DNA of 64,000 nucleotides from Nitrosomonas communis. Lineage in GTDB: Bacteria; Pseudomonadota; Gammaproteobacteria; Burkholderiales; Nitrosomonadaceae. Under the pieces are notes generated by a model. The model worked only from the letters and a program-made list of their open reading frames with translations. It did no database searches and was not told the DNA's origin. The translations under genes and the position numbers were made by a program. Location: NCBI RefSeq assembly GCF_001007935.1, contig NZ_CP011451.1, positions 186,001 through 250,000 of the forward strand, read 5' to 3'. Of the stretch, positions 10,792 to 19,627 are shown in pieces (position 1 is the first letter of the stretch; the number at the start of each line of letters is the position of its first letter).

Positions 10792-11936
10792 CCAGCTATC
10801 TTCGTAATACTGCGATCTACCCGCCGGGTTTTATCCAGCACCTGGCCAGCCAATTGGCCGCACGCTGCATCGATATCGTCACCGCGTGTTTTACGCACTG
10901 TAGTTATGAGACCTGCTTGCAGCAACACATCGCGAAAAATTCGTATCGCTTCTGGTGAGGATCGCTTATAGCCTGATTCGGCAAATGAATTGAACGGAAT
11001 CAAATTCAATTTACAGGGAATTTTTTTCACCAGCCGCACCAATTCATGGGCATGTTCAATACTGTCATTCACACCATCAAGCATGACATATTCAAATGTC
11101 ACAAAATCTCTAGGTGCAGCCTGGAGATAGCGTTCACATGCAGCCAATAACATTTTGATGGGATATTTCTTATTAATGGGCACCAACTGATCACGCAAAG
11201 CATCATTCGGCGCATGCAAAGAAACCGCCAAAGCAACGGGACAGCGCTCGCGCAACCGATCCATTGCAGGTACCAGACCGGAAGTACTGACAGTGACTTT
11301 TCGCCTAGATAATCCATAAGTGTTGTCGTCCAACATCAAGCCCAGCGCAGTGACGACATTCTCAAAATTAGCCAATGGCTCACCCATACCCATCAGCACG
11401 ACATTACTGATAGCCCGACCTATATTTTTTTCCTGATGAGGTATCCTTCCATTGGTAGAATTTTCTAACATAAAAGAAGTTTCATGAGTTTTTTCAGTTT
11501 TGAGCATTTTGTTTGCCCACCATAACTGGCCGATGATTTCCGCCACCGTCAAATTACGGTTAAACCCCTGCTTGCCCGTTGAACAAAAACTGCATGCAAG
11601 GGCGCATCCCACCTGACTGGAAATGCACAGCGTGCCACGATTAACCTCAGGAATGAAAACCATTTCGACAGCATTTCCTGCACCCGTTGACAACAACCAT
11701 TTACGGGTACCATCTGCAGCAACATGATCATTAATAACTTCAGGTGAGCGAATGATGGAAAGGGCAGCGAGTTTCTCTCTAAATGCTTTTGCCAGGTCAC
11801 TCATCTCAGAAAAATCCGATATGCCCAGTTGATGAATCCAGCGCAGCAACTGTTTCGCACGATAGGGTTTTTCTCCCATATCCGTGCAGAAACGCGTGAG
11901 GCCAGCCGAATCAAAATCAAGTAAATTAATAGCCAT
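10788..11936 (-). CDS. rlmN: Dual-specificity 23S rRNA/tRNA adenine-C2 methyltransferase RlmN
   Basis: This radical-SAM enzyme carries the CxxxCxxC motif in [15 protein letters not shown], the VLMGMGEPL segment and the C-terminal ACGQL with a catalytic cysteine. RlmN methylates A2503 of 23S rRNA and A37 of some tRNAs. The frame opens at 11948; ATGs at 11942 and 11936 are both plausible, and the latter gives the family-like MAINLLDFD start. An extra ~25-residue polar stretch (around TEKTHETSF to HQEKNIG) is inserted between the radical-SAM motif and the conserved [10 protein letters not shown]; most RlmN proteins lack it. Confidence 0.95.
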   Translation of the reverse strand: MAINLLDFDSAGLTRFCTDMGEKPYRAKQLLRWIHQLGISDFSEMSDLAKAFREKLAALSIIRSPEVINDHVAADGTRKWLLSTGAGNAVEMVFIPEVNRGTLCISSQVGCALACSFCSTGKQGFNRNLTVAEIIGQLWWANKMLKTEKTHETSFMLENSTNGRIPHQEKNIGRAISNVVLMGMGEPLANFENVVTALGLMLDDNTYGLSRRKVTVSTSGLVPAMDRLRERCPVALAVSLHAPNDALRDQLVPINKKYPIKMLLAACERYLQAAPRDFVTFEYVMLDGVNDSIEHAHELVRLVKKIPCKLNLIPFNSFAESGYKRSSPEAIRIFRDVLLQAGLITTVRKTRGDDIDAACGQLAGQVLDKTRRVDRSITKIAG

Positions 11937-11970
11937 ATTCATACGCAAAGCTATCTTGGCTGCAAATTAT

Positions 11971-12393
11971 TTAGCGTGAATAAACATCCAAAGTAGGAAA
12001 AAAACAGACAATTTCCACTGCTGCCGTCTCAGCTGCATCCGAGCCATGCACCGCATTTGCATCGATACTCTCGGCAAAATCAGCACGGATAGTTCCTTTT
12101 TCAGCTTTTTTAGGATCGGTTGCTCCCATCAATTCTCGGTTCTTACTGATAGCGTTTTCTCCTTCAAGCACCTGAACCATGACAGGTCCAGAAATCATAA
12201 ATTCCACTAAATCATTGAAAAAAGGACGCCCACGATGAACTGCATAGAAAGTCTCAGCTTCCCTTTTAGACAAATGTGCCATACGTGCTGCGATAATTTT
12301 TAACCCCGCCTGCTCAAATCTCGAATAAATCTGGCCAATGATATTTTTTGCAACTGCATCCGGCTTAATAATCGATAACGTTCTCTCAACAGC
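11971..12393 (-). CDS. ndk: Nucleoside diphosphate kinase
   Basis: The 140-residue protein starts [12 protein letters not shown] and carries the active-site histidine in AVHGSDAAE plus the [10 protein letters not shown] segment. Ndk phosphorylates NDPs to NTPs through a phosphohistidine intermediate. The frame can be read from a GTG at 12408. The ATG at 12393 is preferred because a GTGGAG ribosome-binding site ends seven bases before it and the sequence then matches the family. It is the promoter-proximal gene of the long minus-strand cluster down to der. Confidence 0.97.
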   Translation of the reverse strand, partial: AVERTLSIIKPDAVAKNIIGQIYSRFEQAGLKIIAARMAHLSKREAETFYAVHRGRPFFNDLVEFMISGPVMVQVLEGENAISKNRELMGATDPKKAEKGTIRADFAESIDANAVHGSDAAETAAVEIVCFFPTLDVYSR

Positions 12394-12834
12394 CATTAAA
12401 TACTCCACAAAATTAACAAATCAAAATAAAGCACTATTCTAACAAAAAATATATATTGATTCTGAAAAAGAGCGCTTAAGACAAGATGTTATGATTGACT
12501 AAATCAGCTGGCGCATTCCACTCAGCCCTCAATATTTAATTGATTTCATTTTATAACACTTTAGTATTGACAGTTTCATAATTAGACAAGGATAATGTTA
12601 TGATTCTCCAAAGAAAGCACTTTGAATGCTCACAATGAACTATTATCCTAGATCTCATATTTTCCTAATTTTTTAATCTGAATATCAGATACATTCATAT
12701 TATTTTTTCTGTCATATCCATCCGGATTTAAAACTTCAACGCAGGACCGGTAAACTAAAAGCCTATCTGATCCCATAAGGTTCAAACATGTTTTTTCAAT
12801 TTTTCGAATGCAAATCTGTCACGGAGCTTGGTTT
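12394..12834. other. Divergent intergenic region between ndk and the aminotransferase gene
   Basis: About 440 AT-rich bases separate two divergent genes, and no reading frame of note is visible. It contains a sigma70-like promoter toward the aminotransferase (listed separately). Seven-base complementary arms GGATAAT/ATTATCC, about 45 bases apart (near 12590-12650), flank a small CAAAG/CTTTG hairpin. Promoters for ndk must also lie here but none stands out. Confidence 0.5.
12567..12596 (+). promoter_or_regulatory. Candidate sigma70 promoter upstream of the aminotransferase gene
   Basis: TTGACA at 12567-12572 and GATAAT at 12591-12596 are separated by 18 bases. It points toward the aminotransferase gene, about 240 bases upstream of its start, so the leader would be long. 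The call rests on consensus match only. Confidence 0.4.
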
Positions 12835-14220
12835 ATGAATATCCAGGAACTCATTCGACAACGCGGCAGAGAAAATTTCACCTTACACGATCTCTATCTC
12901 AATAGTCAGATGGTAAAGGTGTTAAAAACAATAGGCTTTGATCGTCATTATGTAAAGGCTGAAGGCGCTTATCTTTTTGATGATCAAGACAATCGCTATC
13001 TTGATTTACTAAGCGGCTTCGGAGTATTCTCCTTAGGGCGCAATCATCCTCAAATTGTCCAAGCACTGAAAGACGTTCTTAGCGCAGATCTTCCCAATTT
13101 GGTGCAACTCGACGTCTCGTTACTGTCAGGCATATTAGCAGAAAAGCTGGTAGCCATTAGTCCAGAAGGTCTTGATCGCGTTTTCTTTGCTAACTCTGGA
13201 ACAGAAACAGTCGAAGCAGCGATCAAATTCAGCCGTTATGCCACAGGTAAATCTAAAATTATTTACTGCCGGGGAGGGTATCACGGTCTTAGCCTCGGCT
13301 CACTTTCTGCTACCGGAGATACTCACTATAAACAAGGATTTGGCCCGCTAGTGCCGGATTTTATTGAAGTACCTTTTGGAGATCTCGCTGCTTTGGAAAG
13401 AGCACTTTCCCAGAAAGATGTGGCCGCCTTTATAACCGAGCCGATCCAAGGACATGGCGTCTGGATACCAGATGATCATTACTTGCCGCAAGCGGCTGAG
13501 CTAACCCGGCGTCATGAAGCATTATTTATAGCGGATGAAGTACAAACGGGTTTGGGACGTACTGGTAAATGGTGGGCTGTAGAACACTGGTCAATCACCC
13601 CGGATATACTTTGTATGGCAAAAGCGCTATCAGGAGGGTTCATTCCTGTTGGCGCACTGGTCTGTAAAGAATGGATATTTGATCGTGTTTTTAATCGCAT
13701 GGACCGCGCTGTCGTTCATGGCAGCACTTTCGGCAAAAGTAACCTTGCCATGGCCGCTGGATTGGCTACTTTAGAGGTACTAAAATCAGAGAATCTGATC
13801 GAAAAATCTGCTCAATCCGGGCAAGCTATTATTGATGCACTGCAGCCTCTTGTCGGAGAATATGAATGTCTGAAGGAAATTCGAGGAAAAGGTATGATGA
13901 TTGCGTTAGAATTTACTGAACCACATAGCCTGTCTCTTAGAATGTCCTGGAAAATGTTAGAAGCGACTAACAAGGGATTATTCTCGCAAATGATTACCGT
14001 CCCCTTATTTTCCCGGCATCGCATTCTATCCCAGGTAGCCGGGCACGGTATGAATATCGTCAAGTTTATTCCACCACTCATACTGACAGAATCCGATATC
14101 AAGTGGATAATAGATGCGACCAAGTCTGTTATTCATGATGCACATCGCGGCCCTGCTGCAGTTTGGGATTTAGGTAAAACGCTTGCGACTAAAGCCCTGC
14201 GAAGAAAAGTCAGTACTTAA
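12835..14220 (+). CDS. Class III PLP-dependent aminotransferase
   Basis: The 461-residue protein belongs to the acetylornithine/ornithine aminotransferase fold (class III). Visible motifs are NSGTETVEAAIKFSR, the aspartate region IADEVQTGLGRTGKW and the PLP lysine in MAKALSGGFIPVGA. The C-terminus has an extra stretch after the normal domain end (AHRGPAAVWDLGKTLA), as in the hopanoid-modifying HpnO group, so an aminobacteriohopanetriol-forming role is possible but unproven. The ATG at 12835 follows ACGGAGC at about 10 bases and is chosen over the in-frame ATG at 12808. No pathway genes adjoin it. Confidence 0.75.
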   Translation: MNIQELIRQRGRENFTLHDLYLNSQMVKVLKTIGFDRHYVKAEGAYLFDDQDNRYLDLLSGFGVFSLGRNHPQIVQALKDVLSADLPNLVQLDVSLLSGILAEKLVAISPEGLDRVFFANSGTETVEAAIKFSRYATGKSKIIYCRGGYHGLSLGSLSATGDTHYKQGFGPLVPDFIEVPFGDLAALERALSQKDVAAFITEPIQGHGVWIPDDHYLPQAAELTRRHEALFIADEVQTGLGRTGKWWAVEHWSITPDILCMAKALSGGFIPVGALVCKEWIFDRVFNRMDRAVVHGSTFGKSNLAMAAGLATLEVLKSENLIEKSAQSGQAIIDALQPLVGEYECLKEIRGKGMMIALEFTEPHSLSLRMSWKMLEATNKGLFSQMITVPLFSRHRILSQVAGHGMNIVKFIPPLILTESDIKWIIDATKSVIHDAHRGPAAVWDLGKTLATKALRRKVST

Positions 14221-14295
14221 CAATGTCATAAAAGCGCTATTTAAAATAGTTGATGACCACTCCTGACTTATGGAGGTGCATTCCACCTCGCTCTT

Positions 14296-15000
14296 CTATG
14301 AGCTGAACGCCACATGCTTCCATAAGCACTTTCCTTTGCTTTCTTTATCAATATTCTCAAGCTGCTGCGAGTGCAATTCAAGCTCCTTCTCACCGGCAGG
14401 CAATATTATTAAATGCAAATTCTCAGCAATGACTGCCGAGTCAATGGGTAAGGGCGTGATATCCAATTCCATCAACAAACTTTCCTGCCCTCTGGTCATA
14501 GCTAAATAAACCTCGGCCAGAAGCTCTGCATCCATTAATGCACCGTGTAAGGTGCGCTTCGAATTATCGATTTGATAGCGCTCACATAAGGCATCCAAAT
14601 TATTCCGCTTACCTGGATGAATCTCCTTGGCAATAACAAGTGTATCGGTGATCTCAGAGCAGTAATTTTTTAGTGGTAGTTGCTTGACCAGCCCTAATTC
14701 ATGATCAAGAAATCCTACATCAAACGGTGCATTGTGAATAAGAAGCTCCGCACCTTCAATGAAATCCAGAAAAACAGCACAAATATCACGAAATTTTTGT
14801 TTGTCCTGCAGAAACTCGCTGGTTAAACCGTGTATTTGCAGCGCACTTGCTTCGCTTTCCCGCTCAGGATTCAAGTAATAATGAAAATGACGACCCGTCA
14901 ATTGCCGGTTATACATTTCGACGGCCGCTATCTCAACAATTCGATGGCCCAATTTAGGGTCTAAACCAGTGGTTTCAGTATCAATAAAAACTTTACGCAT
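14296..15000 (-). CDS. dnaQ: DNA polymerase III epsilon subunit (3'-5' proofreading exonuclease)
   Basis: The 234-residue protein shows the DEDDh exonuclease motifs DTETTGLD, NAPFDVGFLDHE and HGALMDAELLAEVY. The C-terminal tail is the polymerase-binding part. It proofreads in the replisome. The ATG shares one base with the stop of rnhA (TGATG), so the two are translationally coupled, the same pairing as the rnhA/dnaQ locus of E. coli. Confidence 0.95.
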   Translation of the reverse strand: MRKVFIDTETTGLDPKLGHRIVEIAAVEMYNRQLTGRHFHYYLNPERESEASALQIHGLTSEFLQDKQKFRDICAVFLDFIEGAELLIHNAPFDVGFLDHELGLVKQLPLKNYCSEITDTLVIAKEIHPGKRNNLDALCERYQIDNSKRTLHGALMDAELLAEVYLAMTRGQESLLMELDITPLPIDSAVIAENLHLIILPAGEKELELHSQQLENIDKESKGKCLWKHVAFSS

Positions 15001-15506
15001 CAGCTATTTACCTTATCGCCCGAGCTTTCTTTTCTTGTGATGACAGATGCTACTCCCTGGTTAGCCAGTTCATCTGCTCGCTCATTACCCTCATGTCCCA
15101 TATGCCCGCGTACCCAGCACCATTCAATTTGATATTGCTGTGACAAATGATCAAGTTCTCTCCACAATTCTTCATTCTTAACTGGCTTTTTATCAGCAGT
15201 ACGCCAGCCCCGATTTTTCCAGGCATATATCCATTCACTGATACCTTTCTGTACATACTGTGAATCAGTATAGAGGTGTATTTTGCAGGATTGCCTTGAA
15301 ATAGGCAGCGATGCTAACGCTTGTAAGGCACGAATTGCCGAGATCAATTCCATCCGATTATTAGTCGTGCTTGCTTCACCACCACATAATTCCCATGTAC
15401 TTGCCTGGTATTTCAGCAAAACGCCCCATCCCCCTACGCCCGGATTACCCTTACAGGCACCATCCGTAAATATTTCCACTACGCATGCAGCATCGTGCAT
15501 ATTCAT
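15000..15506 (-). CDS. rnhA: Ribonuclease HI
   Basis: The 168-residue protein carries the RNase H fold motifs [12 protein letters not shown] (first catalytic Asp), [13 protein letters not shown] (Glu), YTDSQYV (Asp) and [15 protein letters not shown] (His, Asp). It cleaves RNA in RNA-DNA hybrids. The start may be the ATG at 15506 or the one at 15500; neither has a clear ribosome-binding site. The C-terminal ~15 residues are beyond the usual domain end. The stop overlaps the dnaQ start. Confidence 0.95.
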   Translation of the reverse strand: MNMHDAACVVEIFTDGACKGNPGVGGWGVLLKYQASTWELCGGEASTTNNRMELISAIRALQALASLPISRQSCKIHLYTDSQYVQKGISEWIYAWKNRGWRTADKKPVKNEELWRELDHLSQQYQIEWCWVRGHMGHEGNERADELANQGVASVITRKESSGDKVNS

Positions 15507-15552
15507 AACTACTACTTTATATTTATTGTATGATTAGTTGTCGAGCATAATT

Positions 15553-15655
15553 ATTCCCTTTCTCAATCAAAACTGACTTTATCGGCTTCACCTTGCCATA
15601 TGGTTGATACTGCCTGCAGCTCGCCTTCGCGTCATTTTTAATTAAGAAAGGGAAT
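15553..15655. repeat. 103-bp MITE-like repeat, copy A
   Basis: The ends are inverted repeats of about 20 bases: ATTCCCTTTCTCAATCAAAA on the left, and the right end read backwards differs at only two positions. A second element of exactly the same length and ~75% similar sequence lies at 20756-20858 in the opposite orientation. The shared core includes CGCGAAGGCGAG and CAGTATCAA. It fills the gap between rnhA and the stop of the methyltransferase gene. No coding capacity: a small non-autonomous mobile repeat is the likely explanation. Confidence 0.7.
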
Positions 15656-15660
15656 TACAC

Positions 15661-16422
15661 TTACTTTACAGTATTTTTGAATTTTTGCGTCGCTGGCACA
15701 ATTTTTCTTTTGGTAGACAGCTTATTTTCCCAACAAGGTTTAATTATACGCATGCCATGGATTTGCTTGACCGCGTGCAAGAAATAAACTCCTCCGGAAA
15801 TTGGCCACCAACGATCTCCTGCAGCCTCCATAAAATGGAAGCGTTTTATCCATTTCTCTTTACTGAAAGGAGGGGCATAACAGCCGAGTCGCCCTCCAAC
15901 AATCTCAAAATCGAGCAGTTTCAACCAATCCTTAAGACGAGGTAATGCGATGAATTGGCCATACCAGGGAAATTCATTTCTTACTGTTTTCCAATACCGA
16001 GTCACCCCCCAAAGGCTGAATGGGTTAAAACCGCTGATCAGGACATGTCCTTCCGGCATCAATACACGATGTACTTCGCGCAGAATCTGATGTGGATTAG
16101 AATTGAATTCCAGTATATGCGGCAATAATACCAGATCCATACTGCCACTTTCGATAGGCAGGAAATCTGGTAACGCATAAAAGGATGCACCAGGACTAAT
16201 GCCAAGACGAAATTGATAAGGGATACGGTTAGCACATAAAAAATTCAATTGAGGAAAACCAATTTGCAAAGCGTTATAACCAAAAATATTAATAACCGCT
16301 TGATCAAAATAGCTTTGCTCCTCCTCAAGCAAATATTGGCCGAGCGAGGTTTCAAACCATTTCTGCATAGTCCGAGCATGCAGAGAGAGCGTTATGATGC
16401 TGTTAGCACTCAGCCTTTTCAT
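15661..16422 (-). CDS. SAM-dependent class I methyltransferase (YafS-like position)
   Basis: The 253-residue protein resembles Methyltransf_11 proteins. It has a partly degenerate SAM-binding region near residues 45-75, then SMDLVLLPHILEFNSNPHQILREVHRVLMPEGHVLISGFNPFS, which is the typical motif II/III stretch. The substrate is unknown. It is divergent from gloB with 32 bases between starts and lies next to rnhA and dnaQ, exactly as yafS does in E. coli; the neighbourhood is conserved but does not reveal the substrate. Confidence 0.8.
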   Translation of the reverse strand: MKRLSANSIITLSLHARTMQKWFETSLGQYLLEEEQSYFDQAVINIFGYNALQIGFPQLNFLCANRIPYQFRLGISPGASFYALPDFLPIESGSMDLVLLPHILEFNSNPHQILREVHRVLMPEGHVLISGFNPFSLWGVTRYWKTVRNEFPWYGQFIALPRLKDWLKLLDFEIVGGRLGCYAPPFSKEKWIKRFHFMEAAGDRWWPISGGVYFLHAVKQIHGMRIIKPCWENKLSTKRKIVPATQKFKNTVK

Positions 16423-16454
16423 AAATATTTTTTTATTAAACCGAGAAAAACACC

Positions 16455-17243
16455 ATGCTCAATATTTACCCTGTTCGCGCCTTCAAAGACAATTATATCT
16501 GGGTAATTCATAACCAGCATTATGCTGCCATTGTCGATCCAGGAAGTGCAACCCCCGTGTTAGCCTATCTTCAGCAGCAGAAATTGCAACCTATCGCTAT
16601 TCTCAATACACACCACCATAACGATCATACTGGTGGCAATGTGACATTATTGCAGTCCTATACTATGCCAGTATATGGCCCTGCAAATGAAAACATCCCA
16701 GGACTTACGCATGGCCTTAAAGAAAGTGATGTGGTTCATCTCTCGGAACTATCGCTCGATTTGGCCGTATTGGATATACCTGGTCATACAGCAGGTCACA
16801 TTGCTTATTATGGCGGAAAATCGCTGTTTTGTGGCGATACTCTATTTGCCTGTGGCTGTGGACGTATCTTTGAAGGTACTGCACAACAGATGTATGCTTC
16901 ACTCCAGAAACTTGCCAGCTTACCTGATGAAACGCTTGTCTACTGCACGCATGAGTACACCTTGTCTAATATCCGATTTGCAAGCGCTATCGATGCCAGC
17001 AATCCAGCCTTAGCTCAACGCGTAATTGAAGTAGAAGAGCAAAGAAAGCACGATATACCCACACTGCCCTCAATATTGGCCATCGAAAAAGCGACGAACC
17101 CTTTTTTGCGATGTAACCAGTCAGCCATCATTCACGCAGCTAATCAACATTCCAGAAAAATACTGTCAGACCCGCTCAGTGTTTTTACAGAAATTCGTAA
17201 ATGGAAAGATACTTTCTTTCAAGAAACAAATGTAACACAATGA
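16455..17243 (+). CDS. gloB: Hydroxyacylglutathione hydrolase (glyoxalase II), C-terminus supplied by an IS
   Basis: This metallo-beta-lactamase-fold protein has the THHHNDHTGG zinc/iron motif, IPGHTAGHIAYY, FCGDTLFACGCGR and YCTHEYTLSNIRFA. It hydrolyses S-lactoylglutathione to lactate and glutathione in methylglyoxal detoxification. The body ends in RKWKDTF, where the family normally stops. The last eight codons (FQETNVTQ) and the stop lie inside the end of the IS110-family element that starts at about 17215, because the same bases occur behind the transposase of the second copy at 53.3 kb. The catalytic part is intact, so activity is expected. Confidence 0.93.
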   Translation: MLNIYPVRAFKDNYIWVIHNQHYAAIVDPGSATPVLAYLQQQKLQPIAILNTHHHNDHTGGNVTLLQSYTMPVYGPANENIPGLTHGLKESDVVHLSELSLDLAVLDIPGHTAGHIAYYGGKSLFCGDTLFACGCGRIFEGTAQQMYASLQKLASLPDETLVYCTHEYTLSNIRFASAIDASNPALAQRVIEVEEQRKHDIPTLPSILAIEKATNPFLRCNQSAIIHAANQHSRKILSDPLSVFTEIRKWKDTFFQETNVTQ

Positions 17244-17257
17244 TTTTACAGCAAATA

Positions 17258-18589
17258 TTAAGTAGCCTCAGGAACAGGGGTAAGATTAAACCCCAGCTTC
17301 CGAGCGCGAACAGTCAGATGATGCAACACGCGTTGACGATATCGCTCCTCATAGTACTCCTGCCCTTTATCGACGTACTCGGTTCCTTTCGTTAGCATCG
17401 TGTAGATCAAGCGCGCCAGTTTGTGTGCTGTCGCTGTGATTGCCTTTGCCTTGTCGAGTCTGCCACATAATCTTCTGTAATAGGCACCCAGTGCAGACTG
17501 GCTGGATTTCAATGAAACTGCCGCCATGCGCAGTGCCTGAGCCGCACGGTTCGCTGTGCGCTTGCTTGCCCCCGATAGCACTTTTCCGCCCGATATCTTT
17601 GTTCCAGGACACAACCCAAGCCACGAGGCAAACTGCTTCGCACTCTTGAACCTGCTCATGTCAGCGCCCACTTCACTCAGGACTTTCATCGCAGTCATCA
17701 CTTCGATGCCGTCAATTCGCGTCAAATCAACCCCACACATGCCAATCAGATGGGCACGCAAATCAAATTTGGGAGCGTTCTTGACATTGGAGCGGCGCTT
17801 CTTCTGGCAGATCTCTACCTTGTGCACCTGAAGTGCCGCCAGCATGGTTTCAAGCTGCCGGTCACATTCGGTGAGTCGTTCGCTGTAGGCGTCATAGAGT
17901 GACATCGCTTGCTTGAGTGCAAACAGGTGTTCTTCCCGCCAATTCCCGACTAACGATTTCTCAATCTCGTCTTTGCCAGCCCGGATGCGATTGCTCTTGA
18001 GATTCGCCAGGATGTGCCCATCTCTCTCACCAGTAATGATGGCACGAACGATCTTTTGACCGGTTTCGCCCACAATATCCGAAATCACGTTCGCCAATTG
18101 TATGTTCATTTGCGCCAGAGCCTTTTGCATATGTTGCACATGTCGCGCCTGATAACGGATCAGCATATCGCGTTGACGAGATATGGCTCGTAGTGCACAT
18201 ATCTCATCTTTCGGACGGAATGCGCCAGACATCAACCCAAAGCTCATCAGTTGCTGTAACCATTGGCAGTCCAGTACATCCGACTTCCGGCCAGAAACAT
18301 TTCTAACGTGCCGCGCATTTACTAGATACACAGTCAGCCCGCGCGACTCCAAAAGTTCATACAGTGGAATCCAGTATACCCCCGTCGATTCCATTGCCAC
18401 AGTGTCAATTTCACAGGCCTCTAACCAGTCCGCTAAACCATTCAGGTCTGCGGTGAAACTCTTGAATTCCCTTACCGGCTTGTTATCTCGATCCGGCGGT
18501 ACCGCCACAAAATGGCTCGCAGAGCCAATATCAATCCCCGCTGCATTCGGATGGATTAACTCCAATTTACTTCGCTTGAACTTTGCCAT
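17258..18589 (-). CDS. IS110-family DEDD transposase/recombinase, copy 1
   Basis: The 443-residue protein has the N-terminal RuvC-like DEDD domain (AGIDIGSASH with Asp, VAMESTGVYW with Glu, GRKSDVLDCQWLQ with two Asp). The C-terminal Transposase_20 domain follows (RIDGIEVMTAMKVLSEVG, SGGKVLSGASKRTANRAAQALRMAA with the catalytic-serine region). The ATG at 18589 lies five bases behind a perfect GGAGG. The frame is open another 49 codons upstream, but that part coincides with the structured RNA segment and is unlikely to be protein. It differs from copy 2 at a handful of residues. Confidence 0.92.
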   Translation of the reverse strand: MAKFKRSKLELIHPNAAGIDIGSASHFVAVPPDRDNKPVREFKSFTADLNGLADWLEACEIDTVAMESTGVYWIPLYELLESRGLTVYLVNARHVRNVSGRKSDVLDCQWLQQLMSFGLMSGAFRPKDEICALRAISRQRDMLIRYQARHVQHMQKALAQMNIQLANVISDIVGETGQKIVRAIITGERDGHILANLKSNRIRAGKDEIEKSLVGNWREEHLFALKQAMSLYDAYSERLTECDRQLETMLAALQVHKVEICQKKRRSNVKNAPKFDLRAHLIGMCGVDLTRIDGIEVMTAMKVLSEVGADMSRFKSAKQFASWLGLCPGTKISGGKVLSGASKRTANRAAQALRMAAVSLKSSQSALGAYYRRLCGRLDKAKAITATAHKLARLIYTMLTKGTEYVDKGQEYYEERYRQRVLHHLTVRARKLGFNLTPVPEAT

Positions 18590-18609
18590 GACATCCTCCA
18601 TTATCTCTA

Positions 18610-18773
18610 TTGGAATGTCGCGCTGGTTCAGGTACGTCGTTGTACTCACTCTTTCAAACGGGATGTCCGTTGCCACGGACTCACCAATGTCGCCGACGTG
18701 ACCCATGACCACGCTAAAAAACGGGCGGATTAGCACCAGTGATGGGTCGGTCTTCTCCAGCGCGACATTCCAA
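18610..18773 (-). ncRNA. Predicted bridge RNA of IS110-family copy 1
   Basis: This 164-base segment ends 20 bases before the transposase ATG and is identical to 51811-51974 except for one base. It is closed by a perfect 17-bp inverted repeat. Two internal stem-loops are closed by GACCCAT/ATGGGTC and ACGTCG/CGACGT. The single change turns the small AACGGG/CCCGTT hairpin of copy 2 into AACGGA/CCCGTT, losing one pair. Position, size and two-loop layout match the bridge RNAs described for the IS110 group; transcription has not been shown here. Confidence 0.65.
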
Positions 18774-18847
18774 CTTTACTCCTCAAGCTCTGACGCCGCT
18801 TGTTTCTTCTGCGCGCCTTGCCGCCTCTAGCGGATTACTACGCTAAT

Positions 18848-18976
18848 AAGCTGTTGAAAACACATTCGAACCAATCGATGATAGGCAAAAAAAGCGGAGT
18901 TTATGCTTGATAACTATGCTGTCAGACCGTTTTTTAACACCGTAGAGGTAACATAGATAGTTTTTTCAACAGCCTG
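18848..18976. repeat. 129-bp element with inverted-repeat ends (MITE or IS remnant)
   Basis: The left end AAGCTGTTGAAAA and the right end, read backwards as CAGGCTGTTGAAAAAA, share the 11-base inverted sequence GCTGTTGAAAA. The interior (with AAAAAAGCGGAGTTT) has no reading frame. Such ends are typical of IS termini, so this is probably an internally deleted IS or a MITE. IS110 copy 1 ends one or two bases from its left end. Confidence 0.55.
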
Positions 18977-19054
18977 CCAAATCAGACTTCTGAAATTTAC
19001 TTTCCTACCTCTCTAATTGAGGTCAGCAGGAAGAATTTACTAAAACTCATGCCA

Positions 19055-19627
19055 TTAAACTGCACAACCATCCGGCCCACAACCTAAAGATTCAGCCTCA
19101 TTCTGCTTGCTTTGAGCAGGTTGTAGCTGTTCGGTTTCATCCACTTCTTCTGCAAGCAAAGTACCTATTGATACCCCCAATATAAAATCACTGACATGGC
19201 CAAATTTATGCATGCGCAGATGACCGGTCTTATCGATCAGAATTGTCGTAGGTGTGCCTTGCATCTGATAAGTCATCATGGTGTGCGGAATGACATGCTG
19301 ATCATTCGGCTTATCGATCCCAATCGGAAAACGCAACCGGTACTCATAAGCAAATACTTCAAGCGCCTCACGGCCCATTACTGAATGATGCTCAAAGACC
19401 GTATGAAGACCAATCACGGCAATCTGATCTGGATTGAATTCTTCAAATATTCTTTGCGTCTGGGGAATACCCATTTGCACACAACCTGGGCACAGCATCT
19501 GAAAAGCATGGAGTAACACCACTTTGCCCCGCAATGAAGCGAGTGTAATAGGTTGAGGTGTATTCAACCAACCCACTGTCTGAAGTTCTGGCGCCAAAAT
19601 TTTTCCATTTGCTTGATGAGTTTTCAT
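19055..19627 (-). CDS. Thioredoxin-fold redoxin (AhpC/TSA or TlpA-like)
   Basis: The 190-residue protein has a thioredoxin-like fold: LASLRGKVVLLHAFQMLCPGCVQ gives the strand and a CPGC active site, and GTPTTILIDKTGHLR gives the cis-Pro strand. There is no signal peptide, so it is probably cytoplasmic. The C-terminus ends in a second cysteine pair, GCGPDGCAV, which could be redox-active or metal-binding. The substrate is not recognisable. It stands alone between the IS110 copy and cytochrome P460. Confidence 0.78.
   Translation of the reverse strand: MKTHQANGKILAPELQTVGWLNTPQPITLASLRGKVVLLHAFQMLCPGCVQMGIPQTQRIFEEFNPDQIAVIGLHTVFEHHSVMGREALEVFAYEYRLRFPIGIDKPNDQHVIPHTMMTYQMQGTPTTILIDKTGHLRMHKFGHVSDFILGVSIGTLLAEEVDETEQLQPAQSKQNEAESLGCGPDGCAV

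Larger units (their letters stand above)
17215..18846 (-). mobile_element. IS110-family insertion sequence, copy 1
   Basis: The limits are where identity with the copy at 51738-53369 ends; both are 1632 bases long and nearly identical. The transposase lies on the minus strand with about 45 bases behind it and a ~257-base non-coding segment before it. This matches the IS110 group layout (long 5' non-coding end, no obvious terminal inverted repeats or target duplication). One end is inserted at the stop of gloB; the other abuts a small inverted-repeat element at 18848. The exact junction may be a few bases inside the stated limits. Confidence 0.9.

Noticed and set aside
18590..18736. Upstream in-frame extension of the IS110 transposase (49 codons; likewise 51848-51982)
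   Set aside because: It coincides with the highly structured RNA segment, and in copy 1 a perfect GGAGG-spaced ATG lies downstream.
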